Assembly (NCBI GenBank): GCA_023014485.1 | Contig: JAJOZX010003213.1 | Span: 467,001-531,000, forward strand | Source: Bathynomus jamesi | Taxonomy: Eukaryota; Arthropoda; Malacostraca; Isopoda; Cirolanidae | Length of the DNA: 64,000 nucleotides | Reading direction: 5' to 3' | Part shown: one piece after another, positions 1 through 11,625 of the stretch | Position numbering within the stretch: position 1 is the stretch's first letter | Layout of the letters: every line of letters starts with the position of its first letter | Made by a program: the position numbers and the translations under genes | Notes under the pieces: generated by a model | Databases searched by the model: none | What the model was told of the DNA's origin: nothing | Seen by the model: the letters and a program-made list of their open reading frames with translations, nothing else

Positions 1-64
1 GTGGGTTTTTAGGTTGGGTTTTGCTGGGTTTTTGGTCTTGGGTTTTTGGGTGGGTTTTTGGGTA
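1..64. repeat. GGGTTTTT-like low-complexity tract
   Basis: A G/T-rich run made of degenerate units of the type GGGTTTTTGG, ending where LINE-like sequence begins near position 65. No coding content is believable here. Confidence 0.6.
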
Positions 65-715
65 CCAACCCTGCTCTGCAAGGCCTCCCCTTCATTTACA
101 CCGCTGATTTTTCTGCTGATCTTTGTATCATCTACGAAGGATGTTACTATACTCTTGCTGTTAACTCCACTGTCTATGTCTGTTAGTATGATAATGAACA
201 GGAGTGGGGCCAGCACTGTAACTTGTGACACTGAGCTGCGTACTTCTGATTCTGATGATGATACACCTTGAATTTTGACGACCCGTAGTCGTTCTCTGAG
301 AAAGTTATAGATCCATTTTCCCACTTTGCCTGTTATTCCCATGTTTCATTTTATGTGCTATTATACCATGATCGCACTTGTCGAAAGCTTTAGCAAAATC
401 CGTGTATATGACATCATAGTTTTCATTGCCTTCAAGTGCATCTAGGATATTGTTATAATGCTCTATAAGTTGTGATAAGCATGATCTTCCCGATCGGAAT
501 CCGTGCTGATTTTCGTTGAATCTTTCCAGTGTCTCCAAGAAGTCATAGATTTTCTCTCTGACTACTCTTTCAAATATTTTCGTGAGGTGGGACGTCAATG
601 ACACTGGCCTATAGTTCTTTGCTTGAGATCTATCCCCGCCTTTATATATAGGGACAATGTTTGCTCTTTTCAAGATGCTCTGTATTTCCCCATTGTCTAG
701 GGATCTTATCCAGTA
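62..715 (-). pseudogene. LINE reverse transcriptase fragment
   Basis: Degenerate piece of a non-LTR retrotransposon ORF2, CR1/Jockey-like. Reading down from about 715 the minus strand shows the RT finger motif NYRPVSLTS, then QHGFRSGRSC, then the catalytic-Asp block YTDFAKAFDKCDHGI. After frame breaks near 300 it continues with a remnant of the PQGSVLGPLLF block and the FVDDTKI catalytic box at about 110-130. Only the palm and fingers survive; no endonuclease or ORF1 is attached, and both ends stop abruptly. The strand is opposite to the LINE starting at 3.3 kb, so it is a separate insertion. Confidence 0.8.
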
Positions 716-1090
716 TAAGATAATTAATACGTGTTTTAACTAGCTTAAACTAGTTACAGAGGATTGTGTTAAATTTCGCCAGAGTCACAAACAGCTACTG
801 TTTATGAAAAAGTGCTCTAAGTGTGGGAAAGTGTGTTCATTTGATAAAAATACCCAGTTCTTTCGTTGCCAAAAGCGTCGGTAAAACGGTAAAAAGTGCA
901 ACTTTACGAAGAATACGTTTTTTGAAGGATCCCGGCAGATCTGTAAAAGTAGCGCAGAAAAAATCAAGAATTAACGCCCAGTTAGGTCAATTGAATGCAC
1001 GATTAGGTCAGTTGAATGCCCAGTTAGGTCAAGTGTACGCCCTTGACGATTGGTTAAGTCATGATATTTTCGTTAAAAACACATTAATTA
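716..1090. other. Non-coding stretch before CACTA copy A
   Basis: Apart from the 21-bp tandem units and the 28-bp hairpin half at 1045-1080, I see no gene. Overlapping open frames here lack any family signature. Confidence 0.5.
978..1040. repeat. Three tandem 21-bp units
   Basis: Three adjacent 21-bp units with the core TTAGGTCAA or TTAGGTCAG followed by a TGAATGC-like end. They lie just before a half-hairpin (1045-1080) that is also found inside the 15.5-16.6 kb element. Confidence 0.6.
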
Positions 1091-3087
1091 CACTGGCCAA
1101 CAAAATGAAACTTTTTTTTCTCATCACAAACATGATCACACTTTTCTTAATGCATTTCTCGCGCTGATTCCGAATCTGGTTTTATTTTTTTTCTAGCACG
1201 TAGAGTTATATAGATACACTGGTTTTGATATTTTTAAGTTTTGATATTGCTGTAAGAAAATTTATGGATGTATAGATCACACTTAGGAATGCTAAACAAC
1301 AAATACATCATATACTTTATTCAATGTACTTATAAATAAAGAATATATACATTATTTTATTAAAAGCGCTGTGAGTGTGATTTCCTTTTGTAAATTTGGC
1401 CTGGATTGTCACGATACAGCATCCAACAATGGTCCGCCATCATGCTTTCATTCCAATATCCTTGGTAGCGCTTCTCCATCATCTGAATATCTTGATGGAA
1501 GCGCTCTCCTTGCTCGTCACTCACTGCACCAAGGTTTTCAGGAAAGAAATCTAAGTGGGAATGCAGGAAGTGAATATTTAATGACATTCGACACTCCATT
1601 TCTTTGAAGACATCAAGGAGGTTCTTGACTCCATCCTTATACGCAGGTGACTTGTTGCTTCCAAGAAAGTTTTCACATATCCATTTGTGAATCCTGACTG
1701 CATACCCATAAGCATTCCTATAACTTTTAGATCTCCACAAACATTCCATTGATGACTGTCGTATTTGATTGCCTTAAGTAATATATCCATATTGTCATAT
1801 GTCTCTTTTAGATGGACGGAATGGGCAATGGGGATGGATGGCATTATATTACCATTATGCAAAAGAACTGCTTTCAGGCTTCTCTGCGACGAATCAATAA
1901 AGAGGCGCCACTCAGATGCCACATACGTCTGAGATATGGCTGTAAATAGTCCATTGATGTCATGGCAATAACAGAGAGGACCGTCTACTGAAAAGAATGC
2001 TGTTAATTCAAAATTCCGCTTTCGGTAGTAACTAATACGAACATTGTTCTCAAGTAAATTATTCTCCTTTAGTCTTGAGGCGAGAAGCTCTGATTTCTCT
2101 TTAGACAGTGATAAGTCTCTAACAAGATCATTTAACTGTCCTTGGGTTAACTTTTTAGGCTCTAAATGTCTACCTTCAAAAGTGTACTCTGGTTCTGTAG
2201 ATGGTCCGGAAACGCCAGTTGAACCTTCATCACTTTCCATGTCATCTATGATAGAATCTAGCCTATCACTTGGGGGAATTGGAATGGGCAATGTTTCATC
2301 ATGTTTTACTGGTCTACGTGCTGAATCCAAGTTTGGATATACAATCTGGTGTTTGTTCTTGGCAGAAAACCCCATTAAGTTCACACTACAAAAATAACAG
2401 TCTTCATGATGATCTCTCGGCTCCCTCCATATCATGGGTATGGCAAATGGCATTGAAGCTTTCTTTTTGTTAAGCCAATCACGTAATCCATTTGAACAGC
2501 CAGAACAGATTTGTTGTGGCACCCATGGTTTATCTTGGTCACATAGATGGCAACGAAAGTATAGTTTGTATATTTTCTTAATGTCGGTTGTAATACTTCG
2601 TCGCTGTGCTTTAGTTGTGAACTGGCCACATACGAAACAGAACTTGTCGGGGTCATTCTTACATTGTCGAGGCATGTTGACTGACCTGAGCAAACTATAA
2701 ATTCAAAAAAAATGTACACCAACTTGACACAACAAGTTCTTGGACTGGACTGATCTTTTGACACACAAAGCACGGCGTTGTTGCTTGAATCACAATGCTG
2801 CTAGACGTAAAAGCTCACACCTGAAATACATAAGATGTATAATTAAGATAATTGAAATAAATAAGATGAATAAACTAAAAAAACACAATAAAATAAATAC
2901 AATCAAATGTTGAAATATTAGTATTTTGCCTATTTAAAATGGTTAAATCTGTGTAGTTATATATATGCCTTCATCTTGAAAACTATACGTGCTAGAAAAA
3001 ATCTGAATGCAGTTTTGGAATCAGCGTGAAAAATGCTATCCAGCCACCACAAATTTTACTCTGATGAAAAATCTTTGTTGACCAGTG
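1091..3087 (-). mobile_element. CACTA-like transposon, copy A
   Basis: A 1997-bp element. The left end starts CACTGGCCAACAAAATG and the right end, read inward on the minus strand, starts CACTGGTCAACAAAG. The flanking trinucleotide is TTA on both sides (1088-1090 and 3088-3090). Both ends also carry a subterminal GCGCTGATTCC-like motif (about 1161 and, inverted, about 3015-3028). CACTG termini with a 3-bp target duplication are the hallmark of the CACTA/EnSpm (CMC) group. The transposase inside is internally deleted, so this copy is non-autonomous. Confidence 0.85.
1360..2693 (-). pseudogene. CACTA-like transposase, internally deleted (copy A)
   Basis: Two overlapping frames form one broken protein. 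The N-terminus (from about 2675) has paired cysteines: FCFVCG, then CHLC, ICSGC and DCYFC, a probable zinc-binding region containing DQDKPW and WREP. An acidic linker follows, then a block with WRLFIDSSQRSLKAVLLHNGN and CGDLKVIGM. About 110 residues present in copies B and C (the YTKYPCFLC block and the region after it) are missing. After a frameshift near 1680 the C-terminal block FLHSHLDFFPENLG, SDEQGERFHQDI and RYQGYW is intact to about 1370. I infer that the two Asp and the Glu of EQGERFHQD are DDE residues, by resemblance of this layout to plant Tnp2 transposases. No intron is evident at the WREP site, unlike copy C. Confidence 0.75.
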
Positions 3088-3362
3088 TTATTTAAAGTGC
3101 TCTAACATGTTTGTTTTTCATTTCTCCAAAAAAAAAGAGTTATTTTTTAAATCAATGACCAAAACTACATTAGTATACCGATTTTCATTAAAATTCGCTG
3201 CTAGCCCCGAAACGGAAAAGATCCCTCGTTTATATTCATATTGTTATACTTAAGTAACTGAATATTAGTGGTTTTTAGTGATTTAGAAGTTTTCATAGCG
3301 TGCCGGCTTAATTTAACTTAAACTTGTGACGGTTATAAACGTTAACTACTTTAACTTGCGCG
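3088..3362. other. Probable 5' leader of the CR1-like LINE
   Basis: AT-rich stretch without an open frame, lying between the TTA duplication of copy A and the ATG of the LINE ORF1. The part closest to 3362 is probably the LINE 5' untranslated region; the boundary is not visible. Confidence 0.4.
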
Positions 3363-4623
3363 ATGCCGTCGCAGAAAGCGTCATGTGCAAGGTGTGGGGT
3401 TAATCGGTGGTATACGGATTTTAAGGATTATAATGGCGGTCCTATGGCGATTACCGAGAGATCGGTTTGTTTCTTTTGTGATTTAAGGGAAGAGATAGTT
3501 GATATAAAACGTAGTGTACGCGAGGTGACGGAAAGACTTGCAACGCTTGATGAGGGCAGGGGTAGGCTTACAGTTGACGAAGGCCGAACCTATACTAATG
3601 TTAAAGACGTTAGTAATTTGAAGGGTGAGGTGAGGAACCTAGTTTCTAGTATAGGTAGCTTTTCGGGAAGGTTAGGCAGAGTTGAGGAAGGGGTTAAGGT
3701 TGGTCCGAGATTAGTAGACGGGGAAGGATTTAGAGAAGTTAAGGGTGGAGCTAGGCCACGTACGTTAGGTGATAGGAATCCCCCCACTATCGAGGTTTCG
3801 AACCCTTTCGCCCAGTTGGATAGGGATGTGAACGAGGGGGAAACAATTTTAATTGGGGACTCCTTAGAGCAGCGGTGTCCAATAGAAATTCCATGCTAGC
3901 CACACTGGTGGTTTTCCATTTTTCGTATTCGCCACATCATAAGAACTAAAAAACATATTACAAACATTTCAAATTATTTATTATTAATATTAAAGATAAA
4001 TATTACAAAAAAATATTAATAATATCGCCACAACGCAATAGCCTATTCGCCACATGTGGCGAGTGGCGAACGTATTGGACACCGCTGCCTTAGAACGTCA
4101 TATGGATAAGGAGTTCGTTGAACGGAATCCAACCAATAGGAGGAGGGTCTGTCTACCAGGGGCCAGGGTTGACAGAATTAGAGACGAAGTAGATAGGATT
4201 GATGTTGCCTCCCGTCACTCGATGTTGGTAACGATGGTAGGGGGCAACGACTCGAATAGGCCAGATACGAGAGTGCCTGACATTTTGGAGAGATATAGGG
4301 GGTTAATTAGGTCCCTGAAGGCAAGGTCAGATAGGTCTTTAGTTCTAGGTATTACCCCAAGGCACGGTTTAAATTTTTTGATTACGTCAAAAATAATATT
4401 TTTGAATATTAAAGTAGAAGAGATTTGTGCTCAGGAAAATGTACCCTTTGTAAAGCTGTGGTCAGAATTTAGTGATCCTAGCCTTTTTATAAAAGATGGG
4501 GGTGCATTTCAATGAAATAGGGAAAGCTAGACTAGGTAGGTTAATCGATGAGAACGTTCGAAAGCTGTATAGATCGAAGCCTTCTTTAAACGTTGTGGAT
4601 CCGGGAAACGCTGGCCCGACGTG
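3363..4623 (+). pseudogene. CR1-like LINE ORF1 with SGNH esterase domain, interrupted
   Basis: The N-terminus has two CxxC-type pairs (CARCG and CFFCD), then a heptad-like stretch at about residues 40-110 that could be a coiled coil. The SGNH hydrolase signature follows: IGDSL (nucleophile Ser) just before the MITE at 3870, VGGND around 4240, and an Asp-His pair in KDG.HFNEIG near 4495-4515, which needs one frame correction. ORF1 proteins of CR1-group LINEs are known to carry such esterase domains, whose role is not settled. The MITE and a frameshift make it non-functional. ORF1 ends at a TGA about 4621-4623, and the endonuclease frame starts soon after. Confidence 0.75.
3870..4087. mobile_element. 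hAT-type MITE (218 bp)
   Basis: Terminal inverted repeat CAGCGGTGTCCAATA at both ends, flanked by an 8-bp duplication CCTTAGAG (3862-3869) and CCTTAGAA (4088-4095), one mismatch. The 8-bp duplication and CAGNGG start fit the hAT superfamily. It interrupts the LINE ORF1 directly after the GDSL serine and has no coding capacity. Confidence 0.9.
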
Positions 4624-5055
4624 AAAAATAGTTTAAAACGCCGATCCGTGGTAAAAAATAATTTAAACGTCTTTTATTGTAACGCGCGTAGTATTAGAAA
4701 TAAATTGAACGAATTTAAGGCGCTAATTTATTATGGAAACTACGATATAGTTGTATAACCGAAACGTGGTTAAATACCGTGACTCGGGACTTGTTGGGGG
4801 AACTTGATATAGCGGGTTTTAAACTTTTTACTAATGATAGGTTAAATAGGATTGGTGGCGGCGTTTTGTTGTACATTCATAATTCCCTTAGGGCTATCGA
4901 GGTAAGACAGATTTTCCGGCAGCAATTAATGCGATATGCGTTGAAGTTAGGGCGCGTAGTATCAGCTTTAATTTTGTTGTTGTTTATAGACCTCCCGTTC
5001 AACCCCTCGATATCGATACTAGGTTTTATACACTTCTTGGTAACTTTATTAATAA

Positions 5056-6425
5056 CACAGCTCAACAAAAAATTTTTTTTGTTTCGTTGCCAAGGAAATT
5101 CGTACGAATTTAGGGTATTTTGGGGTTGCTGAATTCCAAAATGAAAGTAGTTTTTCCGATTTGGCTCTAGTTCTTGAGATAATGAATACCCTCAATTAAT
5201 AGGAAACGTAACCATAACGCGTGCATATGGGAAACTACCGGGACATTCTAGATGGTGAGACACGCGAATATTCTTAGTGTTTACTCCGCGATCATTCTAG
5301 AATATTCCCTCTCCGTATATAAATCATTGGCCACCCAACCAGTAGTCAGTTGACAACTTGACAGTTGGCAGTGGAGCGGTACGTGTAAAGATGGTAAACT
5401 TCTTGCTTGGGCAGCAAAGTGGATATACGAAGTACCCTTGTTTCATCTGTTTATGGGATAGTAGGGCAAGGCAAGATCATTGGAAAAAAGTGACATGGCC
5501 TTCAAGAGAAAACATGACTGTAGGTGCAGCGAACATCATTAACGAGCCTTTGGTTGACAGGGAAAAAATCATCCTCCCACCACTTCATATCAAGCTGGGA
5601 CTAATGAAACAATTTGTTAAGGCCTTGGACAAAGATGGCGATTGCTTCAAATACATTTGTAGATCGTTCCCTGGACTAAGTATGGAAAAACTAAAAGCTG
5701 GAATCTTTGATGGCCCTCAAATCCGTACACTTATCAAGGATTCTAATTTCACAAAATTTATGAATGGTGTTGAAGCTTCTGCCTGGTGCAGTTATGTCTC
5801 AGTTGTCAAGAACTTCTTGGGTAACCACAAAGCAGACAATTATGAAGAACTGGTGCAAAACATGCTCACAAACTTTGAAAAGTTGGGTACTAATATAAGC
5901 ATAAAGGTACACTTTCTCCATAGCCACTTACACAGATTTCCGGATAATCTTGGTGATTTTAGCGAGGAACAAGGGGAGAGGTTTCATCAAGATATCAAGG
6001 TGATGGAGGAAAGGTATCAAGGCAGATGGGACAGACACATGATGGCAGACTATTGCTGGAACCTCCAACGTGATTGTCCTGATAACCTACATAAAAGAGA
6101 ATCGTACAAACAGAGATTTACTATACATTAATTGTAATTATGCGAATCAGCTTACTGTGTTTATCTGTTATTATGCCGAATAAAATGCCATTATGTATTT
6201 CATGTGTTTACTTTTGTATGATTTGAGACAATTTCAATGCGATTTGTAAGTAGGCTCCGCCTGAACATTAAATTTTTTGCATTTTTACGTGTTTCAATGG
6301 GGTACCAATTATCTCATAAATTAGAGCCAATCTAGCAAAACCGATGTCATATTCGGAATCAGCACCACAAAGTTACCCCAAAATCACTCTAATATGATTG
6401 GCAATAAAATGAGTGTTGACCAGTG
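5056..6425 (+). mobile_element. CACTA-like transposon, copy B
   Basis: A 1370-bp element inserted in the LINE endonuclease region. The left end is CACAGCTCAACAAAA and the right end read inward is CACTGGTCAACACTC. TAA flanks it on both sides (5053-5055 and 6426-6428). Subterminal motifs TTGCTGAATTCC (about 5126) and, inverted, GGAATCAGCACC (about 6355) are shared with other copies. The LINE reads FINN before and NRDNII after the element, which is consistent with exact insertion at TAA. Confidence 0.87.
5358..6131 (+). pseudogene. CACTA-like transposase, C-terminal part (copy B)
   Basis: Uninterrupted frame for the second half of the transposase. It enters the family at about 5391 with KMVNFLLGQQSGYTKYPCF and runs through LPPLHIKLGLMKQFVKALDK, a FDGPQIRTLI block, HFLHSHLHRFPDNLGDFSEE and GERFHQDIKVMEERYQGRWD to the stop at 6129-6131. 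The first 30-odd bases of the open frame are not family sequence. The N-terminal zinc region and the first proposed catalytic Asp are missing because the element is internally deleted between its left end and 5390. The retained block is the best-preserved version of this domain in the window. Confidence 0.8.
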
Positions 6426-7398
6426 TAATCGGGATAATATAATTGTCAGAGACTTTAACTGCCCCAACGTTAATTACGAGACTTTTACTAGTAATGATGA
6501 GGGTTTGAAACTGATTGAGTTCATGGAAGATAATTTTTTACGACAGATGGTTACCGAAACAACGCGCGGTGACAATATTTTAGACGTAGTGATGACGAGC
6601 GACGAAAATATAGTCGAAGGTTTAGAAGTAGGTGAGAGTTTGGGATGTAGTGATCACCAAATTATTAGGTTTAAGCTAGTGATAGAAAACAGTAAGGATA
6701 GTAACGTAATAGAAGTCCCCGATTTTCGGTGGGCTAATTTTGATAGTTTTGCGGACAGGATGAGAGTAGTGGACTGGGATAATTTATTTATGGGTAATGA
6801 CGCAAATTTTCAATGGGAGGCGTTTAAAGAAAGTTTTTTGAATATCGAAAGGGAGTTTATTCCTCATAGACCCAAGCGCGCTAGAAATCATGGTAGGCCC
6901 AAGTGGTAGACTAGGGAAATAGGCGAGTTCATAAACGAGCGTAACAGAGCGTATAGACTTAATAAGCGCAATGGCACGGTAGCTAACTTTAATAGATATA
7001 TCGAGTTTAGACGTCAGGTTAAAAGATCAGTTAGGAATGCTAAGCGTAATTTAGAGATACTTATAGCTGCGGATAGTAAACATAGCCCAAAAAAGTTTTT
7101 TGACTACGTGAATAACACTGGGCAACACGTATTTTATTGAATGATATCTGACACTTGATTCTAGGTAATTTGGGTGCGCTGAATACGAATTTCAACTCGG
7201 TTTGGCTCTATCAGGTCCTGATTCTTGTCGACAGCCTATGTGCCATTTTCCAGATTTTTCAAATTAGGACTAAAAAATTAAGTCATGTGTTAAATTTTTT
7301 TTTCAAGTTTCATGAATACAAGCAGTTCAAACTACAGTAAAATTACATTATAACGATAGAAATGACTTAAAATAAAAAAACAAACAGATATGAAGCTT

Positions 7399-9360
7399 TC
7401 ACTGTGGCAAACATTTTCTTTTGTAAGACTTTCTAGCGTATTTGCTTGTTGATGGCAGGTCTCTTTTCAAGCACCAGCAGTAATCAGCCATCATGTGGGA
7501 ATCCCAGCGGCCTTGGTACCGTTCCTCCATAATTTTTATATCTTGGTGGAATCTCTCCCCTTGTTCGTCACTTACATCACCTAAATTACTTGGAAATTGG
7601 TCAAGATGGCTATTCAAAAAATGCATTTTTATGCTCATATTGCAACCTAACTCTTTGTAGTCCCTTAAAAGTTTTTTTACGATTTCTTCGTAGTTATCTG
7701 CCCTATAATTGCCTAAAAAGTTTTCTATCAAGTCCACGAATGAGAACCAGCCATTTTTTTCGCGTTCATTCATGACATTAGGAAAATTGCTGTCTTTAAT
7801 CATTGTTCTTATTTGTGGACCGTCGAAAATTCCCGCCTTGATTTTTTCATAACTTAAACTTGGAAATTTTGAAGTTATGTATTTGAAACACTCGCCGTTC
7901 GTATCTAAAGCTTTTACATATTGTTTAATGAGGCCTAGTTTTATATGCAGAGGAGGAAATATGATTTTATCTCTGCTCACTAAAGGTGGATTAATTACGT
8001 TTTTTTCTCCGACAGTAAGTGATGTTCGTGCTGGCCAGATTTGTTTGAAATAATGTTCTTCCTTGGCTCTGCTGTCCCATAAGCAAAGGAAGCAGGGATA
8101 TTTAGTATACCCTCCTTGTTGTCCTAGCAGAAAATTAACCATTTTTAAGTCAACACATATGATCCACTCGTGCTCCCTATATTTGATAAGATTTAAAACC
8201 TTTTCTATATGTTCATACTTTTCTTTTAATTTTGTTGAGTGCCCAATCGGTATCGAGCCGTATAGATTGCCATTATGCAACAACACACATTAAGACTTCT
8301 TTTCGAACTGTCTAAAAACAAGCTCCAATCATTTGCATCGTAAGACTCAACCCCCATCTTCTTTAACAAACCAACTATGTCGCAGCAATATACTAAACTA
8401 TCCTCTGTTCTAAAATATTTAACAAGTTCTTCTTCTCTTTTTCTGTAAAATGAAATGTATGTGTTTGAAGTAAGCAAGTTTTTCTCTTTAAGTCTTGAAG
8501 CTAAAATTTCCGCAGCCTTTTTTGGCAAATTTAGATCCCTTACAAGATCATTCAACTCGGCCTGGTTAAACTTTTGCGGATCGTTTTGACTTTCAAATAC
8601 GCTGGGGTCAAAATCGGTGTCTGACTCCTCAAAGTGCATAACAATATTTTCAGGAACATCTTCAACTAATTCTTGAGTTGGCAGACCCTTAAATTTTGGA
8701 ATGGGGATCTCATTTGAATGTAGCACAGGTCGTATCGCGGTGTCGAAATTTGGGTACTCGATACAATGTTTATTTTTCTTAGTGAAGCCCGAAGTCTTGA
8801 CAAAGCAAAGGTAGCAATCGGTCTCGTGGTTAGTAGGCTCTCGCCACACCTGATATGGAAAAAAAATTGTAAAGCGTTAACAAAAGCGACGAGAGACTTG
8901 TTTTTATGAATTTTATCAAAAGTTATCACCCAAACATTTAACATTTCTATGTGTTTCAACCTTATGCAATATTTGAGATTCTTATAAACATTTTCTGTAA
9001 ATTTTTGTTTATGTACCTAAGTTACAATTACATTTAGGTAAGTTACAGTATACTAGTGATTAAATTACGTAGTTTTATGAAATCATAAACTTACCATCGG
9101 AACTCCAAAAGGTATTTTTGAATCCGAACCCTTCGTCCAATGTCGCAGTCTTTCAATGCATATAGTGCAGGCTTTATGTGGAGCCCACGATTTATCTTGG
9201 TCCCCCAGTTTTATGCCAAAATAAGCTAAGTAAGCTCTTTTTACGAAGTCAGTTATATTTGCTCGTTGATGTGGAAGTGTAAAATTTCCACATATATAAC
9301 AGAAGGAATCAGGGTTGTTTTTGCATTTGAACTTACAGTGCTTGATGACATATTGCTTGA
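7399..9360 (-). pseudogene. CACTA-like transposase, nearly complete, two exons (copy C)
   Basis: Exon 1 (about 9360-9095) encodes the Cys-rich N-terminus: FCYICGNFT, LGDQDKSWAPH, ACTICIERLRHW. It ends at a good donor, GTAAGT, on the minus strand at 9094. The intron (9094-8850, 245 bp) ends in CAG, and exon 2 starts VWREPTNHETDCYLC at 8849. Exon 2 carries the acidic linker, FLDSSKRSLN, then after a 1-bp frameshift near 8288 LLHNGNLYGSIPIGHS, ICVDLKMVNFLLGQQGGYTK, YPCFLCLWDSRA and LGDVSDEQGERFHQDIK, to about 7399. The total is near 580 residues. Proposed catalytic residues are Asp in FLDSS, Asp in CVDLK and Glu in DEQGE (inference). The start codon is unclear: the reading frame meets a stop a short way upstream with no ATG in frame. 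Confidence 0.75.
8850..9094 (-). other. Intron of copy C transposase
   Basis: Minus-strand donor GTAAGT (9094-9089) and acceptor CAG ending at 8850. Joining gives GVPM followed by VWREP, matching the continuous IPMIWREP of copy A and VPRIWREP of copy E, which lack an intron here. Confidence 0.75.
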
Positions 9361-11625
9361 TTGTTCTGCCAATTTGTAAAGGTATTTAAAGCCCTTAATT
9401 CATATAAATTTAAGAAAATCTGAAATATAAACACAAAAATTAGTTTAAATAGGTACTTATTATGAAATAGGTCCTTACAATCTATGAAATTAAACTAGAA
9501 ACACGGATGAGTAGGTACAATATAAATTACGTCTAATTAAATCAACTATATTAAATCACGATGACAAAATTACTCACTAAATCATATGCCAATTCAAAAT
9601 TATGTTAATGCCCAAACTTAATTAACTAACTCAACTGACTGACTGACTGACTGACTGATTGAATTGACTGATTAACTCTGGAAACGAGTCGCTTTTATAT
9701 ATTTTAGTTGTCCCTCTAGAATACTCTACAGAGAACAGGAACGCTCGAGAAAATTTTAGAATTCTATGATATTTTTAGCTTAATTTACTAATATTAAAAT
9801 GGGTTAAAAATGACAAAATTAAAAATATTTTTAGGGTGTTACATATAAAAATATACATAATACAACAATACCATAACAATAGGTACAAATACCTAGATAA
9901 AAACCTAGTTGCATAATGTGTAACTGCAAAAAGACAGCGAGTATTGAGAAAAAAACCTTTTTATGAATACGACGAAAGAGGAGGGGTGTTGAGCAAAATC
10001 AGGACCTGATAGAGCAAAACCGAATAAAAATTCGTGCTCAGCGCACCCAAATTACCTAGAACTAACTGTCAAATCTAATTCAATAGACAAAAAGTTGAAA
10101 TTTGTTCCCCAGTGTAATCGTAAGCCGATAAAAGATAATATAGGCCCTCTAGTGGACGCTAACGGCGCTTTGGCTGCCGACGCTCAGGCGATGGCAGGTA
10201 TTTTTAAAATTTTTTTTGCGACAGTGTTTACCGTAGAAGACGTAAATAATGTCCCCGACGTGGACGATATCGTTCTATTTAGTAGCGAGGCTATTTTTAA
10301 TGAAATAACTCTTTACGAGGATGAGATTGCACATTATATCGATAAACTAAAAGTTAGCAAGGTTCCAGGCCCTGACGCGCTTTATCCTAGACATTTGAAA
10401 GATTTGAAAGACGTTGTCGTAGGCCCATTAACGAAGATTTTTAATCGCGATTTGATTAATAGTAGTCAGCATGGGTTTTCACGCCATGGATCTTGTTTAA
10501 CTAATTTGTTAGAGTTTTATAACGAAACAGTGCGCGAATACGATAGGCATAGAGCGGCTGACGTTATTTATTTAGACTTTAAAAAAGCGTTCGATACAGT
10601 TCCGTATAGAAGATTAATTGCGAAGGTTAAAGCGCACGGTATACGTGGTCAGGTAGCTAACTGGGTAGAGGAATGGCTTCGTGCCAGGAAACAGAGGGTC
10701 GTCATTAATGGTAGGGAATCGGGGTGGTTGGATGTAGGTAGCGGTGTCCCTCAGGGTTCAATGTTAGGCCCATTGCTATTCGTAATCTACATTAACAACA
10801 TAGATGTAGGCTTGACCAGTAACGTATCAAAATTCGCGGACGATACTAAAATAGGCGGTAAAGTTCTTAACGTGGACGATAGAAATAGGCTCCAAGACGA
10901 TGTAAATAGGATTATGGAGTGGACGGATAAGTGGCAGATGCAATTTAACGTAGACAAATGTAAAGTTTTGCATATAGGTTCTCCTAACAACAATTACACG
11001 TACACGATGGATGATAGAGAGTTAGCGAGCGTTAACGAGGAAGTAGATTTAGGCGTACGCGTATCTAAGGATTTAAAAGTTAGGAACCAGTGCCTGGAGT
11101 CTTGCGCAAAAGCTAATAGGATATTAGGCTTCATAGCGCTTAATTTTAATTTAAATCGAAGAATATTATATTGCCCCTTCACAAGTCCCTAGTCAGGCCT
11201 CATTTAGAATATGCCGTTCAATTTTGGTGCCCGTATTTGCGTAAGGATATTGATAGGCTGGAAAGGGTTCAGCGTCTCCCCACGAAACTAATTTCGTCAT
11301 TATGCAAGAGAGGATTAAAGAGTTAGACTTGCATTCACTCGAAACTAGGAGATTAAGGGGAGAGCTTATTGAAGTTTTCAAAATCGTCAATAAAATCGAT
11401 AACGTAAATTTTGACAAACTGTTCACTTTCGATAATAGCAACACTCATAATAACGGATTTAAGTCGCGTGGCAGACGTTTCATTACTAACATCGCTAAGA
11501 ACTTCTTTATGTTTAAAGTAATTGATAAACGGAATAATCTTCCCGCATCCGTCGTGAACTCTATCAGCGTTAATATGTTTAAGAACCGTTTAGATAGGCA
11601 TTTTAAAAATATTAACGTTGTTTAA

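Larger units (their letters stand above)
7116..10114 (-). mobile_element. CACTA-like transposon, copy C (longest)
   Basis: A 2999-bp element inserted in the LINE linker region. The left end is CACTGGGCAACACG, the right end read inward is CACTGGGGAACAAATTT, and both flanks are TAA (7113-7115 and 10115-10117). A longer imperfect inverted repeat includes TTCTAGGTAATTTGGGTGCG about 40-60 bp inside each end. The LINE reads FFDYVNN before and RKPIKDNIG after, so the insertion is exact. It is the only copy in the window that still contains all parts of the transposase. Confidence 0.92.
4640..11625 (+). pseudogene. CR1-like LINE ORF2 (endonuclease and reverse transcriptase), split
   Basis: Four pieces of one ORF2. 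Piece 1 (4640-5055) has NARSIRNKLNEF, TETWL and the GGGVLLYI part of an EEP endonuclease. Piece 2 (6426-7115), after CACTA-B, has RDFNCPNVNYETF, LDVVMTS and SDHQIIRF, then the linker to SPKKFFDYVNN with a stop at 6907-6909. Piece 3 (10115-11180), after CACTA-C, has the RT blocks QHGFSRHGSC, YLDFKKAFDTVPYRRL, GVPQGSMLGPLLF and FADDTKIGG. Piece 4 (11193-11625) is the C-terminal domain with LRGELIEVFKI and ending FKNINVV. Several frameshifts and the loss of part of the RT fingers show it is dead. Confidence 0.8.

Noticed and set aside
823..1167. 114-residue frame containing AQLGQLNARLGQ repeats
   Set aside because: The repeat is the 21-bp tandem unit, and the frame runs across the CACTA-A boundary, so it is composite.
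2044..2473. Plus-strand open frames opposite the CACTA transposases (for example 2044-2397, 7590-7775, 13099-13332)
   Set aside because: They are shadows of the minus-strand transposase and have no family match of their own.
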